Below, piece after piece: positions 1 to 7,070 of a DNA stretch of 10,038 bases. How positions within the stretch are numbered: the stretch's first letter is position 1; each line of letters begins with the position of its first letter. The notes beneath the pieces are model-generated. The model saw nothing but the letters and a program-made list of their open reading frames with translations, was not told the origin of the DNA and did not search any database. The stretch is from NCBI GenBank assembly GCA_017938785.1, contig JAGBAU010000121.1, positions 1-10,038 on the forward strand. Direction: 5' to 3'. The DNA comes from Clostridia bacterium (lineage in GTDB: Bacteria; Bacillota_A; Clostridia; Christensenellales; Aristaeellaceae). Position numbers and translations under genes: made by a program.

Positions 1-2879
1 ATAAGCTGAACAGTGGCAGTAATGGCGCGGTAAGCTTCCGTTCCCTGAACGAGGAAGTCGCGTCTGTAACAGCGGACGGCCTGCTCAAGGGCGTAGCTGT
101 TGGCTTTGCGGAGATCGAGGTCAGAACCTATAACAACAAGTATAAGCGGGTTAAGTTTGAGGTAAAACCCGCGCCTGAAGCAATCACTCCGAACCAGACG
201 GAAGTGGTCATCGGCGCAGGGGATAGCTGGATCCTTGGCTACAGCCTGAATGAAGGCAGCGCCGGCGCAGTCGGCTTTGCTTCGGATGCATCTGAGATCA
301 TCGAAACCGATGCACAGGGAAAGCTGTTTGCCCATGCAGCGGGTGAAGCAACGATTACCCTTGAGGCCTACAACCATGTCAGGGCAACTGCCCATGTAAC
401 GGTGGTGCCCGCTCCGGAAGCGATTGAACTGAACGCAGGCCGCAAAACCATCGGCATCGGCGAGAAGCTGCAGCTGGCGTCCTCTGTGATTCCGGCTGTA
501 ACGGTCGGAACGATCAAGTATAAGTCCAACAATACAAGGGTTGCGAGCGTCAATGGCAACGGTCTCGTCTCGGCCAGGCGCGCAGGCAAGGCAACGATCA
601 CTGCAACCACGTATAACGGCTTTTCTGCAAGTTATACGATTACGGTCAGGAACGCGCCTTCCAGCGTGAGCCTTGTGACCCCGCGGAAGTCCATTGGTCT
701 TGAAGAGGAATTTCAGCTGAGTTACAAGGTGAACGCTGGAAGCAACGGCGCAGCCAGCTTCAAGTCCCTGAACCCTGAAATCGCAACGGTGACCTCTGAC
801 GGCCTGCTCAAGGGCGTGAGCATTGGAACCGCTGTGATCGAGGTGCGAACCTACAATGGCAAGTATAAGCGTGTCAACTTCCAGGTAAAGGCCGCGCCTA
901 CCGTTGTTGTGCCCACAAAGACTGAAGCTTCGGTCGGTGTAGGGGATAGCTGGGTGCTGGGCTATAGCCTGGATGAAGGCGCAGCAGGCGGGGTGACGTT
1001 TGCATCCTCTGACGCTGCGATTGCCGAGGTTGATGTCAATGGCAAGATCACCGGGCAAGAAGAGGGTACGGCTGATGTCACCATTACCGCTTACAATAAG
1101 GTATCTGCGGTTTGCCGCGTGACCATCGTTCCTGAACCCACCGCCATTGACCTGAGCACAACGCCTGCAACGATCGGCCTGAATGAATCCGTTCAGCTGA
1201 AGCCGTCGCTTTCGCCCGAGAACACGGTCAGTGGGCTGCGATTCAGTTCAAGCAACGGCTCCATTGTGAAGGTCAATTCCAGTGGTGTGATCACCGGCAA
1301 GCGGGTCGGTTCTGCGGTCATTACCGTGAAGGCCTACAACGGCGTCTCTCAATCAGTGAAGGTACGCGTCGTTTCTGCTCCGACCAGCATAAAGCTTTCC
1401 ACTGATCGAACGACCGTCGGCGCAGGCGAAGAATTCCTGTTCACAGCCAAACTTTCCAAGGGCAGCGCCGGTGATTACTGGTTTGAATCCAGCGACGAGA
1501 ACGTAATTCTCGTCCATCCTGAAACGGGCGCCGCAGTGGCAGTTGGGGAGGGTGAGGCTGTCGTTCGGGCAGTTACCTACAACAAACGCAAATCCGAGAT
1601 CCGGATGAAGGTGTTGCCTGAACCGACGGGCATGACGATTGTTCCCGGCTACGCAGCTGTTGGCGTTGGGGATACTGTAACGCTTTGCGCAAGCGTCAAC
1701 GAAGGCTCGACCGGCACCTATAAGTTTGAAAGCCTGACGCCTGAAATTGCAACGGTTGGCGAACATGACGGCCTTGTGAATGTAATTGCGGAGGGTACGG
1801 CTCAAATTGCGGTTACTGCGTACAATGGTGTGTCTGCAACCATGGAACTGCATGCGCTTCCTGCCCCGGATCACGTCTCTGTCATTGAACCTGCGCTGAA
1901 TGAAAGCGGTTTCAATGAAATGAAGATGGATAAGGGCTCGAGCTTCCAGATTGCAGTGGACAAGGGCGAATATACCAATCTGCACCTTACCTTCGCGAGC
2001 GATAACCCGTCCGTTGCATCCGTGTCGGAATCCGGTGTGATCACCGCCAGGCGCGCAGGTGCGACGCTGATTCGTGTAAGCGCATACAATGGTGCCTTTA
2101 CACAGATTCTGGTTACGGTTCAGCTTCTGACCCACAGGTATCCCGTGAAGACCATCATGCACGCCATGGGCGCGGTAAACGGACAGGTTTATTCCAATTC
2201 GCTGGAGGCCTTCCTGGCCAACTATGCAGACGGCCATCGCTTCTTCGAGGTGGACTTCTCCTATACGTCGGACAGGAAGCTTGTGCTTTGGCACAGCTGG
2301 TCGAAAAACCGTGTCAGCAGCAAGCTGAGCAAGGGCTATATTCCTACGCATAAGGAATTCATGAGACAGAAGGTGTTTGACAAATATACGCCCCTGGATC
2401 TTGCCGGTTTGCTTGAACTGATGGATGCATACCCGGACGCCTATATCTTCATGGATACCAAGCTTACTGGCGCTTCGGATGTGCGCAGGCAGTATAACAC
2501 CATCGTTTCCACGGCGAAGAACATGGGCCTGGAGCATGTGCTCGACCGCATGGTCGTTATGATCTACAATAAGGCCATGTATTCCGTGGTGAGCAGCATC
2601 CATCCCTTCAGACAGTATGTTTATATGATGTATTTGTCGTTCAGAAAGGCGCCTACCGCTTCGCAGGTGCGAAGCATAGCTTCCTTCTGCCATGCGAACA
2701 GCATAGAGTACATCAGCATGTGGGACTCCTGGTGGAAACCGTCCTTTATGCAGATTGCAGACGAGTATGGCCTGGAGGTCAATCTGCATACCGTCAATTC
2801 CACGACGAAGGCAAAGTCTTACGTGGAAGATGGCGTATCGCTCATCACATCTGATCGCTTGTCAATCAAGGGTTATTGA
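1..2879 (+). CDS. Partial: tandem Ig-like (Big_2) surface protein with C-terminal GDPD/PI-PLC-like domain
   Basis: The reading frame is open from base 3, so the true start and any signal peptide lie upstream; the GTG at 204 falls inside an Ig domain and is not a credible start. About 710 residues of Ig-like repeats of about 80 residues each run to about base 2130. Each contains a core like (S/T)xxAYNGxxxxxxVxV and a linker such as APxx or EPTx. The last ~245 residues resemble the GDPD superfamily: HAMG (His at 2160), NSLEAF, FEVDF (Glu 2247, Asp 2253), LVLWH (His 2292), FMDTK (Asp 2454) and a late LITSDR. The two catalytic-type histidines and acidic metal ligands are present, although the classical HRG and HD motifs are altered. 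Inferred role: an extracellular or surface-bound phosphodiesterase displayed on an Ig stalk. No LPXTG anchor is seen at the C-terminus. The substrate is unknown. Confidence 0.85.
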   Translation, partial: KLNSGSNGAVSFRSLNEEVASVTADGLLKGVAVGFAEIEVRTYNNKYKRVKFEVKPAPEAITPNQTEVVIGAGDSWILGYSLNEGSAGAVGFASDASEIIETDAQGKLFAHAAGEATITLEAYNHVRATAHVTVVPAPEAIELNAGRKTIGIGEKLQLASSVIPAVTVGTIKYKSNNTRVASVNGNGLVSARRAGKATITATTYNGFSASYTITVRNAPSSVSLVTPRKSIGLEEEFQLSYKVNAGSNGAASFKSLNPEIATVTSDGLLKGVSIGTAVIEVRTYNGKYKRVNFQVKAAPTVVVPTKTEASVGVGDSWVLGYSLDEGAAGGVTFASSDAAIAEVDVNGKITGQEEGTADVTITAYNKVSAVCRVTIVPEPTAIDLSTTPATIGLNESVQLKPSLSPENTVSGLRFSSSNGSIVKVNSSGVITGKRVGSAVITVKAYNGVSQSVKVRVVSAPTSIKLSTDRTTVGAGEEFLFTAKLSKGSAGDYWFESSDENVILVHPETGAAVAVGEGEAVVRAVTYNKRKSEIRMKVLPEPTGMTIVPGYAAVGVGDTVTLCASVNEGSTGTYKFESLTPEIATVGEHDGLVNVIAEGTAQIAVTAYNGVSATMELHALPAPDHVSVIEPALNESGFNEMKMDKGSSFQIAVDKGEYTNLHLTFASDNPSVASVSESGVITARRAGATLIRVSAYNGAFTQILVTVQLLTHRYPVKTIMHAMGAVNGQVYSNSLEAFLANYADGHRFFEVDFSYTSDRKLVLWHSWSKNRVSSKLSKGYIPTHKEFMRQKVFDKYTPLDLAGLLELMDAYPDAYIFMDTKLTGASDVRRQYNTIVSTAKNMGLEHVLDRMVVMIYNKAMYSVVSSIHPFRQYVYMMYLSFRKAPTASQVRSIASFCHANSIEYISMWDSWWKPSFMQIADEYGLEVNLHTVNSTTKAKSYVEDGVSLITSDRLSIKGY
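3..2130 (+). repeat. Array of Ig-like repeats with a ~723-bp three-domain super-repeat
   Basis: Domain starts read from the protein are at about 186, 423, 666, 906, 1146, 1389, 1632 and 1875, with a partial domain before 186. Each unit is about 237-243 bp. Domains three apart are more alike than neighbours, with offsets of 720-729 bp. For example, a 20-base stretch at 75-94 recurs exactly at 798-817, and the 12 bases at 219-230 recur at 942-953, both shifted by 723 bp. This points to past duplication of a three-domain block. The copies have diverged, most of all towards the C-terminal side. Confidence 0.85.
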
Positions 2880-2890
2880 TGTAAACCAAA

Positions 2891-2919
2891 ATACCCCGCA
2901 GCGCTATGCTGCGGGGTAT
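2891..2919. terminator. Hairpin between convergent genes (proximal to the GDPD gene)
   Basis: A perfect 11-bp stem (2891-2901 with 2909-2919) closes a 7-base loop, 12 bases after the GDPD-gene stop. On the + strand it is followed by ATAAAAC, not a U-tract. On the - strand it is followed by TTTGGTTT. It may act weakly in both directions or as a second terminator for cysS. Confidence 0.6.
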
Positions 2920-2951
2920 AAAACTATCCCCCGTCCGGAGACGGGGGATAG
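2920..2951 (-). terminator. Rho-independent terminator of cysS
   Basis: A perfect 11-bp GC-rich stem (2924-2934 with 2941-2951) has a 6-base loop. Read on the - strand it starts seven bases after the cysS stop and is followed by TTTTATA, the order expected of an intrinsic terminator. Confidence 0.75.
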
Positions 2952-2958
2952 CTGTTGA

Positions 2959-4374
2959 TTATGCCTTGCGTACCTTCGGACCCTTGGGGGTATCCTCAAT
3001 GATGTAACCCTTTTCCAGAACCTCAGCGCGGATGCGGTCGGCTTCTGCGAAGTCCTTGGCCTTCTTGGCTGCGGTGCGGGCTTCAACCAGCACCTTGATG
3101 TCTTCGGGAGTGGCGTCGTATTCCTTGGACAGCAGGCCCAGAACATCGGTCATCTCAGCCAGCATTTTCAGGCCCTCCTCCAGAACGGCCTTGCAGGGAG
3201 CGTTGGCGTCGGAGAGCTGGGTGTTCATGTCGCGCACATAATCGAACACAACGCCCAAGGCTTCAGAGGTGTTCAGATCATCGCACATGGCTTCGTCAAA
3301 GCGCTCAACCGCCTGCTTGCCGCGCTCGATGAACGCCTTTTCGGCTTCGTTCAGTTCGCGTTCAGCCGCGCTGTCCAGCAGGAAGATGGCATTGTTGCGG
3401 GCGGTGTACATGCGATCCAGGGAATTCTTTGCTGCAATGACCAGATCGCGGGAGAAATTGATGGGGCTGCGGTACTGGGCAGACAGCAGGAACATGCGCA
3501 CGGCTTCCAGATCGTACTCCTTGGCAATGTCGCGCACGGTGAAGAAGTTGCCCGCGGACTTGGACATCTTCTTGTTGTCTACGTTGATGTGGCCGTTGTG
3601 CATCCAGTACTTGGCAAAGGGCTTGCCGGTTGCACCTTCGGACTGGGCGATTTCGTTCTCGTGATGGGGGAAGATCAGGTCCACACCGCCGCAGTGGATG
3701 TCGAAGGTCTCGCCCAGATACTTCATGCTCATCGCGGAGCACTCAATGTGCCAGCCGGGACGGCCCATGCCCCAGGGGCTCTTCCAGGCGGGCTCGCCGG
3801 GCTTCTGGCCCTTCCAGAGGGCGAAGTCCATGGGATGGCGCTTGATATCGCCAACTTCGATGCGAGCGCCGGACTCCAGATCATCCAGATCCTGGCCGAT
3901 CAGCTTGCCGTAGTTGGAGCGATATGCCTGGGTATCGAAGTATACGTCGCCATCACCGGCGGGGTAGGCGAGGCCCTTGGCCTCCAGTTTCTTGATCAGG
4001 CCGATAATTTCGCCGATGTGCTTGGTGGCGCGGGGATGGACGTCTGCGGGCTTTACGCCGAGGGCGCCGGCATCCTTGTAGTATTCTTCGATGTAGCGGT
4101 CGGCGATGGCTTCAACGGTGGTGCCTTCCTCGTTGGCGCGACGGATCATCTTGTCGTCGATATCGGTGAAGTTCTGGACGAACTTTACTTCATAGCCCAG
4201 GTGCACCAGGAAGCGGCGCAGGGTATCGAAGATGACGAAGGGACGGGCGTTGCCGATATGGAAGAAATTGTAGACCGTCGGGCCGCAGGCATAGATGCCG
4301 ACCTTGCCTTCCTGAACAGGTACAAGGGGTTCCTTTTTGCGGCTCAGGGTGTTGAATACATACATGGTTTTCAT
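2959..4374 (-). CDS. cysS: Cysteinyl-tRNA synthetase
   Basis: This cytoplasmic class I aminoacyl-tRNA synthetase charges tRNA-Cys with cysteine using ATP. The 471-residue length is normal for the family. The HIGH-type motif is HIGN (residues 39-42) and KMSKS lies at 269-273. The zinc ligands expected from E. coli CysRS are present: Cys30 in ACGPT, Cys212 in WHIECS, and His237 and Glu241 in FPHHENE. The C-terminus has the usual helical anticodon-binding region and ends in KGPKVRKA. The ATG at 4374 is chosen because GGAGGTG (4382-4388) lies seven bases upstream. The frame stays open further upstream, but that stretch is the T-box leader and not protein. Expression is very probably controlled by uncharged tRNA-Cys through that leader. 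The gene has its own promoter although it follows an IMPase-family gene in the same direction. Confidence 0.97.
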   Translation of the reverse strand: MKTMYVFNTLSRKKEPLVPVQEGKVGIYACGPTVYNFFHIGNARPFVIFDTLRRFLVHLGYEVKFVQNFTDIDDKMIRRANEEGTTVEAIADRYIEEYYKDAGALGVKPADVHPRATKHIGEIIGLIKKLEAKGLAYPAGDGDVYFDTQAYRSNYGKLIGQDLDDLESGARIEVGDIKRHPMDFALWKGQKPGEPAWKSPWGMGRPGWHIECSAMSMKYLGETFDIHCGGVDLIFPHHENEIAQSEGATGKPFAKYWMHNGHINVDNKKMSKSAGNFFTVRDIAKEYDLEAVRMFLLSAQYRSPINFSRDLVIAAKNSLDRMYTARNNAIFLLDSAAERELNEAEKAFIERGKQAVERFDEAMCDDLNTSEALGVVFDYVRDMNTQLSDANAPCKAVLEEGLKMLAEMTDVLGLLSKEYDATPEDIKVLVEARTAAKKAKDFAEADRIRAEVLEKGYIIEDTPKGPKVRKA

Positions 4375-4388
4375 TGAATTGCACCTCC

Positions 4389-4598
4389 AGAAAATCAAAG
4401 CGGCCACACCTCCAAACAGAGGCGTGGCCGCGGTTCCACTCTGTAAAATACTCTTTCCGGCTTTATCGGGCCGAACCCGTCCTCCATTACAAGGAATGCT
4501 CCTGGGCGCACATTCAGCCGTCCCTTGCCGCATCCGCTTTCAGCCGGTGACGAATGCTCTCTTAGGCGGGGAGGGGGCTTACTTTTCCCAATCTCAGC
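4389..4598 (-). promoter_or_regulatory. T-box riboswitch (tRNA-Cys responsive) leader of cysS
   Basis: Read on the - strand, the leader shows T-box parts in order. An AGTA element (4580-4583) lies opposite a GAA in the Stem I specifier loop, and an AGAGAG element (4557-4562) marks distal Stem I. The specifier region reads GAAUGUGCG and holds both cysteine codons, UGU at 4510-4512 and UGC at 4508-4510. Stem III is CGGG/CCCG (4467-4479). The conserved T-box AGAGTGGAACCGCG lies at 4429-4442 and overlaps the 5' arm of a terminator hairpin. The bulge UGGA (4435-4438) would pair with UCCA, and tRNA-Cys carries U73. Uncharged tRNA-Cys should stabilise the antiterminator and turn cysS on. The exact 5' end is inferred from the promoter. 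Confidence 0.93.
4391..4431 (-). terminator. T-box attenuator terminator
   Basis: A 13-bp stem with one G-U pair (4419-4431 with 4400-4412) and a 6-base loop is followed on the - strand by TTTGATTTT. The 5' arm shares the ACCGCG end of the T-box sequence, so terminator and antiterminator are mutually exclusive. The cysS ribosome binding site follows at once. Confidence 0.92.
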
Positions 4599-4604
4599 AA
4601 AGTG

Positions 4605-4633
4605 ATTTTATCATACAGGGTTTTCCTTGTCAA
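4605..4633 (-). promoter_or_regulatory. Promoter of cysS T-box transcript
   Basis: The -35 box is TTGACA (4628-4633, perfect). A 17-bp spacer leads to TAAAAT (4605-4610), with an extended TGA just before the -10. The predicted start is near 4598, just upstream of Stem I. The promoter overlaps the last codons and the stop codon (4611-4613) of the preceding gene. Confidence 0.85.
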
Positions 4634-5414
4634 GCATGGAAAGGTTACCTGAGAGCAGGATTTGGCGCAGATGCTCATGAATTCTGCCATTGGTGGCCAG
4701 AATATGGCCGCTGATCAGGACGTCATCGTCTTCCTTCCATGCGGAAACCATGCCGCCGGCTTCCTTCAGGATTACGATGCCGGCTGCGATGTCATAGATA
4801 TGCAGATAGAGCTCGAAGAAGCCTTCGCATCTGCCGGAGGCCACACAGCTCAGGTCGTAAGCCGCGGAGCCGGTGCGGCGCAGGTCGCTGTAGGTCTTGG
4901 TGATTTCCTTCAGGCGCTCCATTACATATTCATTTGCCCACGGTACCCGGTGGCAGAAGGACATGTGCAGGAAGGAATTGCGGGGCACGCTTTCATTGGA
5001 AACGTGAATGGACTGGCCGTTGAAGGTTGCGCCTTCGCCCTTGACTGCGAGCCAAAGTTCGCCGGTGGGCGGACAGTATACGCAGCCTACCACCAATTCG
5101 CCGTTCTGTTCATAGGCGATGGAGATGGTGTAGAGGATTTCACCCTTGAAGAAGTTGGAGGTGCCGTCAATGGGATCGACGATCCAGCGGCCCGGGGCAG
5201 TTTCGTTACCGCCGCCCTCTTCGCCGAAAAAACCGTCCTCGGGACATGCCCCCAGCAGGATAGAACGAATCATTTGCTCACTCTTCAGGTCCATTTCGGT
5301 CACAAAGTCATTTTCACCCTTATGATGGGCAGGGGTATGGGGATGCTGAAGCAGCATTTCGCCGGCAGCGCGTGCAGCCTTTTCTGCAAGCTGGGCTTTT
5401 TCGCGAAGGGTCAT
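4611..5414 (-). CDS. Inositol monophosphatase family protein (SuhB/IMPase-like)
   Basis: This is a Mg-dependent, Li-sensitive-type sugar/inositol phosphatase of about 267 residues. Metal and catalytic motifs are in the right order: Asp42 (VTEMDLKSE), the GEE loop at 64-66, DPIDGTSNF (Asp80, Asp83) and YDIAAG (Asp208), which replaces the usual WDxAAG. RRTGSAAYDLSCVASGR is the typical stretch before the last motif. The family also includes fructose-bisphosphatase-like and PAP phosphatase (CysQ) members; neither the motifs nor the cysS neighbour decide the substrate. The ATG at 5414 is preferred over the in-frame ATG at 5423, because GGAG (5424-5427) touches the latter but lies nine bases before the former. 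It is transcribed divergently from xth. Confidence 0.92.
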   Translation of the reverse strand: MTLREKAQLAEKAARAAGEMLLQHPHTPAHHKGENDFVTEMDLKSEQMIRSILLGACPEDGFFGEEGGGNETAPGRWIVDPIDGTSNFFKGEILYTISIAYEQNGELVVGCVYCPPTGELWLAVKGEGATFNGQSIHVSNESVPRNSFLHMSFCHRVPWANEYVMERLKEITKTYSDLRRTGSAAYDLSCVASGRCEGFFELYLHIYDIAAGIVILKEAGGMVSAWKEDDDVLISGHILATNGRIHEHLRQILLSGNLSMLDKENPV

Positions 5415-5423
5415 TGAATTCAT

Positions 5424-5427
5424 CTCC
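5424..5427 (-). promoter_or_regulatory. Shine-Dalgarno deciding the IMPase-family start
   Basis: GGAG on the - strand has nine-base spacing to the ATG at 5414 and zero spacing to the ATG at 5423, so the shorter protein is favoured. Confidence 0.65.
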
Positions 5428-5439
5428 GAATCTTTATTA

Positions 5440-5468
5440 TTGGCAGTGTTTTAAACTTGTGCTATAAT
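5440..5468 (+). promoter_or_regulatory. Promoter of xth
   Basis: TTGGCA (5440-5445), a 17-bp spacer and TATAAT (5463-5468) are preceded by TGC, giving an extended -10. Start predicted near 5475, so the leader is about 50 bases. Confidence 0.85.
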
Positions 5469-5485
5469 GGTTATCAGTTAAATAG

Positions 5486-5494
5486 ATTATACCA
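5486..5494 (-). promoter_or_regulatory. Extended -10 promoter of the IMPase-family gene
   Basis: On the - strand the sequence reads TGGTATAAT, a perfect extended -10. No good -35 lies 16-18 bp upstream (about CATCCT). The predicted transcript would run away from and partly overlap the xth promoter. Confidence 0.6.
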
Positions 5495-5507
5495 TATTCT
5501 GATATGG
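5492..5507. promoter_or_regulatory. Palindrome, possible operator
   Basis: The inverted repeat CCATAT-tctg-ATATGG has 6-bp arms. It lies in the xth leader just before its Shine-Dalgarno and in the region upstream of the - strand -10. A regulator bound here could affect both genes. No protein is known to bind it, and an AT-rich 6-bp repeat can arise by chance. Confidence 0.35.
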
Positions 5508-5524
5508 AAGGATGTTTATTTTTG

Positions 5525-6292
5525 ATGAAACTGGTATCGTGGAATGTAAACGGCCTGCGCGCTGTGATTGGAAAAGATTTTTATCCCAGTGTGGAGGCGA
5601 TGAATCCCGATGTGCTTTGCCTGCAGGAGATCAAGATGCAGAAGGGCCAGTGTACGGTGGATATGCCCGGCTATGAGCAGATTTTCTATTGTGCGGACAG
5701 GAAGGGCTACTCCGGTACGGCTGTGTTTTCCCGTGTGCCCGTGCTCAGCGTGAATTACGGCATCGGCATCGATGAACACGATCATGAAGGCCGCGTGATT
5801 ACCTGCGATATGGGCGAATTCTATCTGGTTTGCTGCTACACGCCCAACTCCCAGGATGGCCTCAAGCGCCTGGACTACCGCATGCAGTGGGAGGATGACT
5901 TCCGTGCATACCTGAAGAAGCTGGACAGCGAAAAGCCCGTGCTGCTCTGCGGTGACCTAAACGTAGCCCATCAGGAGATCGACCTCAAGAACCCTAAAAC
6001 CAACCGCATGAATCCCGGCTTTACCGATCAGGAGCGCGGCAAGATGACCGAGCTGCTCTCCGCGGGCTTTGTGGATTCCTTCCGTTATCTGCATCCCGAG
6101 GAGATCAAGTACAGCTGGTGGAGCTATCGAATGAAGGCGCGCGAACGCAACGTGGGGTGGCGCATCGACTATTTCATCGTTTCCGAACGTGCGAAGGAAA
6201 AGATTCTGAATGCAGAAATCTATAACGAAGTCTTTGGCAGCGATCACTGTCCGGTATCCATTGTATACGATGCCCAGCCTGCCGCAAACTGA
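5525..6292 (+). CDS. xth: Exodeoxyribonuclease III / class II AP endonuclease (ExoA type)
   Basis: This DNA repair enzyme cuts the backbone 5' to abasic sites and has 3'-5' exonuclease and 3'-phosphatase activity. The protein has 255 residues, close to the usual 250-270. It begins MKLVSWNVNGLR, the family N-terminus. Active-site residues can be placed: Asn7, Glu35 (LQEIK), Tyr105 (CCYTPNSQ), Asp144 and Asn146 (GDLNVAH), and Asp240/His241 (GSDHCPV). WRIDYFIVS is also typical. The ATG at 5525 is chosen for this conserved start. GGAAGGA (5506-5512) lies 12 bases upstream, rather far, so the in-frame TTG at 5522 is an alternative; the ATG at 5504 would add seven residues and has no upstream ribosome site. 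It appears monocistronic, with its own promoter. Confidence 0.96.
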   Translation: MKLVSWNVNGLRAVIGKDFYPSVEAMNPDVLCLQEIKMQKGQCTVDMPGYEQIFYCADRKGYSGTAVFSRVPVLSVNYGIGIDEHDHEGRVITCDMGEFYLVCCYTPNSQDGLKRLDYRMQWEDDFRAYLKKLDSEKPVLLCGDLNVAHQEIDLKNPKTNRMNPGFTDQERGKMTELLSAGFVDSFRYLHPEEIKYSWWSYRMKARERNVGWRIDYFIVSERAKEKILNAEIYNEVFGSDHCPVSIVYDAQPAAN

Positions 6293-6312
6293 CAATTCAG
6301 GCGTAAAAATGT

Positions 6313-6340
6313 GGATTTGGATGCGAAATCCTTGTATTTT
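6313..6340 (+). terminator. Weak hairpin after xth
   Basis: A 6-bp stem GGATTT/AAATCC (6313-6318 with 6326-6331) is followed by TTGTATTTT. It is AT-rich and short, and it overlaps the proposed -35 of the next operon. It could be a modest terminator for xth. Confidence 0.3.
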
Positions 6341-6360
6341 GGAAATTGTACGGATATAAT
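6332..6360 (+). promoter_or_regulatory. Promoter of the xpaC-telA operon
   Basis: TTGTAT (6332-6337), a 17-bp spacer and a perfect TATAAT (6355-6360). The expected start near 6367 falls on the first bases of the xpaC Shine-Dalgarno, which implies a very short leader. Confidence 0.65.
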
Positions 6361-6378
6361 GTGCTCAAGGTGATGGAC

Positions 6379-7050
6379 ATGAAGAAAAAGAGGATCCGAT
6401 CGGCAATTCCGATTTATGGAACAGCCGTGCTCTGGCTTTTGCTGGGATTCATCTCTCCCGGAATGCTGCTGAAATTATGGTTTCTGATTCTGGTTGCTGC
6501 GCTCTCGACAGGTATTTACCTGTTGCTTTCAAAGCTCTTTCCTGGACGGGAAGTCGAAGTGCGAATTGCGCCGAAGTCCGGAGATAAGACTGTAGACGCG
6601 CTGATCAACGAGGGACGGTTGCGCCTGGATCATCTCGTGCGTGCAAATGCAGAGATTCCGGATGAAAAAATCTCTGCTAACCTTGACCGCATGGTAGCGG
6701 CAGGGGAAGGCATTTTCCGGGTTCTTGAAAGGGATACCAGCCAGGCACAAGCGGTGCGAAAGTTCATGAACTACTATCTGCCTACTGCGGAAAAGCTCAT
6801 GGAAAGCTATCGCTTGATGATGAAGACCGAAAATGCGGGCGAAAATATTGCCAAGGCCATGCTGTCCATTGAGAACAGTCTCAACATGATTGCGCAGGCC
6901 TTTGAAAAGCAGATGGATAATCTCTTCAGGGATCGGACCCTGGACATTGAAACCGATATTGATGTGCTCGAAACCATGATGGCTTCCGACGGACTGATCG
7001 GCAAGGGGAGCATGCATGGAGAACAACAGACGGCACAGGCCGGAAACTGA
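6379..7050 (+). CDS. xpaC: XpaC-like membrane protein (5-bromo-4-chloroindolyl phosphate hydrolysis family)
   Basis: A 223-residue protein with a basic N-terminus (MKKKRIR), two close membrane segments (about residues 10-26 and 28-53) and a long cytoplasmic helical domain. The size, the two-helix hairpin and the position directly before telA match the XpaC family, named after a Bacillus subtilis gene linked to hydrolysis of X-phosphate; the true biochemical role is unclear. No classical phosphatase motif is visible. The ATG at 6379 is chosen because AAGGTG (6367-6372) lies six bases upstream. The in-frame TTG at 6346 and ATG at 6373 would lie in or before the promoter and the ribosome site. 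It is the first gene of a four-gene operon, with 20 bases to telA. Confidence 0.8.
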   Translation: MKKKRIRSAIPIYGTAVLWLLLGFISPGMLLKLWFLILVAALSTGIYLLLSKLFPGREVEVRIAPKSGDKTVDALINEGRLRLDHLVRANAEIPDEKISANLDRMVAAGEGIFRVLERDTSQAQAVRKFMNYYLPTAEKLMESYRLMMKTENAGENIAKAMLSIENSLNMIAQAFEKQMDNLFRDRTLDIETDIDVLETMMASDGLIGKGSMHGEQQTAQAGN

Positions 7051-7070
7051 AACGTACAGGAGGAAAAACC

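Noticed and set aside
204..206. GTG at 204 as the start of the Ig/GDPD gene
   Set aside because: It lies within an Ig domain whose earlier part is in frame back to base 3, and no ribosome site precedes it.
1353..2789. Long antisense open frame (478 codons) opposite the Ig/GDPD gene
   Set aside because: The + strand carries clear domain repeats and GDPD motifs. The antisense protein is Arg/His/Cys-rich with no recognisable motif and no ribosome site was noted.
3589..4377. Open + strand frame of 262 codons opposite cysS
   Set aside because: It is an antisense shadow of a certain CysRS gene; the product is Gly/Ala/Asp-rich without motifs.
4375..4533. N-terminal extension of CysRS by about 53 residues in the same open frame
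   Set aside because: The stretch is the T-box and its terminator, the extension has no family similarity, and a good Shine-Dalgarno serves the ATG at 4374.
4391..4610. A tRNA or other stable RNA gene in the cysS leader, given the many stems
   Set aside because: No cloverleaf fits, and all elements match a T-box riboswitch.
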